The notes under the pieces: generated by a model | Databases searched by the model: none | What the model was told of the DNA's origin: nothing | The model's input: only the letters and a program-made list of their open reading frames with translations | Source of the DNA: an uncultured Bacillaceae bacterium | GTDB taxonomy: Bacteria; Bacillota; Bacilli; Bacillales; Caldibacillaceae | NCBI GenBank assembly: GCA_937951955.1 | Contig: CALGAD010000017.1 | Location: forward strand, 35,863-99,862 | Length of the DNA: 64,000 nucleotides | Direction of reading: 5' to 3' | Translations under genes and position numbers: made by a program | Shown: positions 62,629-64,000 of the stretch, one piece after another | How positions within the stretch are numbered: the first letter of the stretch is position 1 | Layout of the letters: each line of letters starts with the position of its first letter

Positions 62629-63885
62629 TCATTCATCACCGGTTTGATCATATTGAATGTAAGTAATGCGATCGGCAATCGGTGGATGGGTATAACGCAA
62701 CCATTTAATGATCACAGGTGGATACGTTTCACTAAGACCCGCCCTTGCCATTTTCTGAAAAGCTGAAATTCCGGCATCCACATTTTCCGTTAATTCAATC
62801 GCATAACGATCTGCCCGCCACTCCAGATGTCGGGAGAAAGCATTCTCCAGAGGCCGTGCCACAAATGTCAACATCGAAAAAATCAAGAGAATGAGCGGAA
62901 ACGTGGCCATACTCCGGTAAGTTGGAATCCATCCTTTCTTTTGCATGATTTGCAATAGAGTATTTAAACAAAATAAAAGTACGAGTCCGAGCAATAAATA
63001 GGCCGCCATTCCGATATATACATGTTTTTCTACGTAGTGGGCAATCTCATGGGCCATGATGAAAAGAATCTCATCCTCTTCCAGTCGTTCCAGTGTCGTA
63101 TCCCATAACACGATGCGTGCACTCGATCCGACTCCGGTCACGTACGCGTTGAACGCATTCGTTTTTCCAGAAATACTCACCTCATAAACCCGGTCTGCCG
63201 GCACACCACTTTCTTCTGCCAAATGCAATATTTTCTTTTCCAAAACCTCATTTTTTAATGGTGAAAATTCATTATAGAGCGGATCGATCAAAACTGGTTG
63301 AATAAACATCATAAATAACGCAACGGGAATCGCCAGCAACCAGGCATAAAACCACCATCGTCGCTCACTTTTCCGGATGAGCCAGTAAAAAATCGCAACG
63401 ATCAAAAACAAAACCAACCAACTTAATAAAAAGTCGATACCCCGATCCTTCAACCATGAAGGGAAACTTTGTACCGAAATACCGTATTGTTGTGAAAAAT
63501 AATACCTGGCAAAACGAATCGGGAAAAAGACGACAAAGGATGTCAGCGAAAAGAAGAACGTAACGATCGCGTAGCGAATCACGCGCCATCTTGAGATTTT
63601 CCTGGCCCGGGACTCCCAGCGGGCCGCAATTCCATAAAAAAATAGCAGGAAATAAAAAATCCATTCAAGGGGAACTTCCAGCAAGAAAAGAAAGTTCCGG
63701 ATCTTTCCGTACTGCTCGGATTGGGCAAATTCCTGTTCTGATAAAAAAACCCCCGGATCCGCTGCTGTCCCTATATAATGCGACGGGACTGTTGCTTCAT
63801 AGAGAAAAAATAAATAAACAAAAATGATACAAAGATAAATACTAAAACTAACCGCTATCCACCCAGTTATTTTTTGTTTCCCCAA
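62629..63885 (-). CDS. yhfN: M48 family membrane metalloprotease (YhfN)
   Basis: Ste24/CAAX-protease-type zinc protease of 418 aa. It has an N-terminal multi-helix membrane region, the zinc motif in IMAHEIAHYVEKH, and the downstream glutamate segment HLEWRADRYAIEL that supplies the third ligand. KTNAFNAYVTGVGSSARIVLWD is typical. It probably acts in membrane-protein quality control. TTG 63885 is chosen because AAAGGTG is then 6-7 nt upstream; an in-frame GTG three codons earlier overlaps that site. The gene is complete in the window. Confidence 0.92.
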   Translation of the reverse strand: MGKQKITGWIAVSFSIYLCIIFVYLFFLYEATVPSHYIGTAADPGVFLSEQEFAQSEQYGKIRNFLFLLEVPLEWIFYFLLFFYGIAARWESRARKISRWRVIRYAIVTFFFSLTSFVVFFPIRFARYYFSQQYGISVQSFPSWLKDRGIDFLLSWLVLFLIVAIFYWLIRKSERRWWFYAWLLAIPVALFMMFIQPVLIDPLYNEFSPLKNEVLEKKILHLAEESGVPADRVYEVSISGKTNAFNAYVTGVGSSARIVLWDTTLERLEEDEILFIMAHEIAHYVEKHVYIGMAAYLLLGLVLLFCLNTLLQIMQKKGWIPTYRSMATFPLILLIFSMLTFVARPLENAFSRHLEWRADRYAIELTENVDAGISAFQKMARAGLSETYPPVIIKWLRYTHPPIADRITYIQYDQTGDE

Positions 63886-64000
63886 AACGATCACCTTTTT
63901 TAATAATGGCTCTCTCTAAAAAAAACTGGATACACCCTTACTGTCTTTTTGCAAACAAGCGATTTTTCTCGCAAACTTGTCTTGTTTAATTAAAGAAAAA

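Overview
The window reads as chromosome of an endospore-forming member of the Bacillaceae. Gene order follows the Bacillus subtilis yhf/yhj-addBA-gerP-yis and yit-yja-yjb neighbourhoods closely (compared from memory). Ribosome binding sites are strong GGAGG types, TTG and GTG starts are frequent, and a tryptophan T-box and a sigma-K-type promoter are present. I see no phage, insertion sequence, tRNA, rRNA or CRISPR array. The species cannot be fixed from the sequence alone.

Layout: 1-414 is the end of prpE. 689-6044 is a plus-strand locus with a YrzF-like kinase, a family-4 glycosyltransferase, a HipA-like kinase, UDP-glucose pyrophosphorylase and UDP-glucose dehydrogenase. It supplies UDP-glucose and UDP-glucuronate and looks like a surface or spore-coat polysaccharide locus set between prpE and yjbO. 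6249-16693 is the yjb cluster: yjbO, NAD kinase and (p)ppGpp synthetase on minus; yjbK, yjbJ, truncated haemoglobin and the Spx adaptor yjbH on plus; pepF, coiA, mecA and spx on minus. 17013-18337 is trpS behind its T-box. 18445-24256 holds yjbA, yjaZ, fabF, fabH, yjaV and yjaU on minus. 24614-30344 is the yjzD/yit group with several small genes.

30402-43647 is a 13-kb minus-strand maltodextrin region: a membrane-anchored alpha-amylase, two paralogous maltodextrin-binding lipoproteins, a neopullulanase-type enzyme, two permease subunits, a DUF1189 membrane protein, maltose phosphorylase and a LacI-family regulator. Two promoters there have the same design, a TTGAT(A/T)-17-TATT(A/T)T core with a perfect palindromic cre/LacI-type operator just after the start site. 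The likely flow is extracellular dextrin hydrolysis, capture by two binding proteins, ABC import, intracellular debranching and phosphorolysis.

43826-47204 holds yisN, yisL, yisK and a DUF418 membrane protein. 47316-49458 is the complete spore-germinant-permeability operon gerPA-gerPF behind a sigma-K-like promoter. 49635-56863 is addBA, the double-strand-break repair helicase-nuclease. 57041-63885 holds an MFS transporter, yhjE, an S9 peptidase, yhjD, the competence master regulator comK and an M48 protease.

Themes: Spx/YjbH/MecA/ComK/CoiA place the proteolytic control of stress and competence within one window. Most convergent gene pairs are separated by a perfect or near-perfect bidirectional terminator hairpin; yhjD/comK instead overlap by 58 bp. 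The best candidates for something not fully described are the two-kinase polysaccharide locus (689-6044), the duplicated binding protein and operator design of the maltodextrin region, and several short genes (11884, 18606, 27167, 29537).
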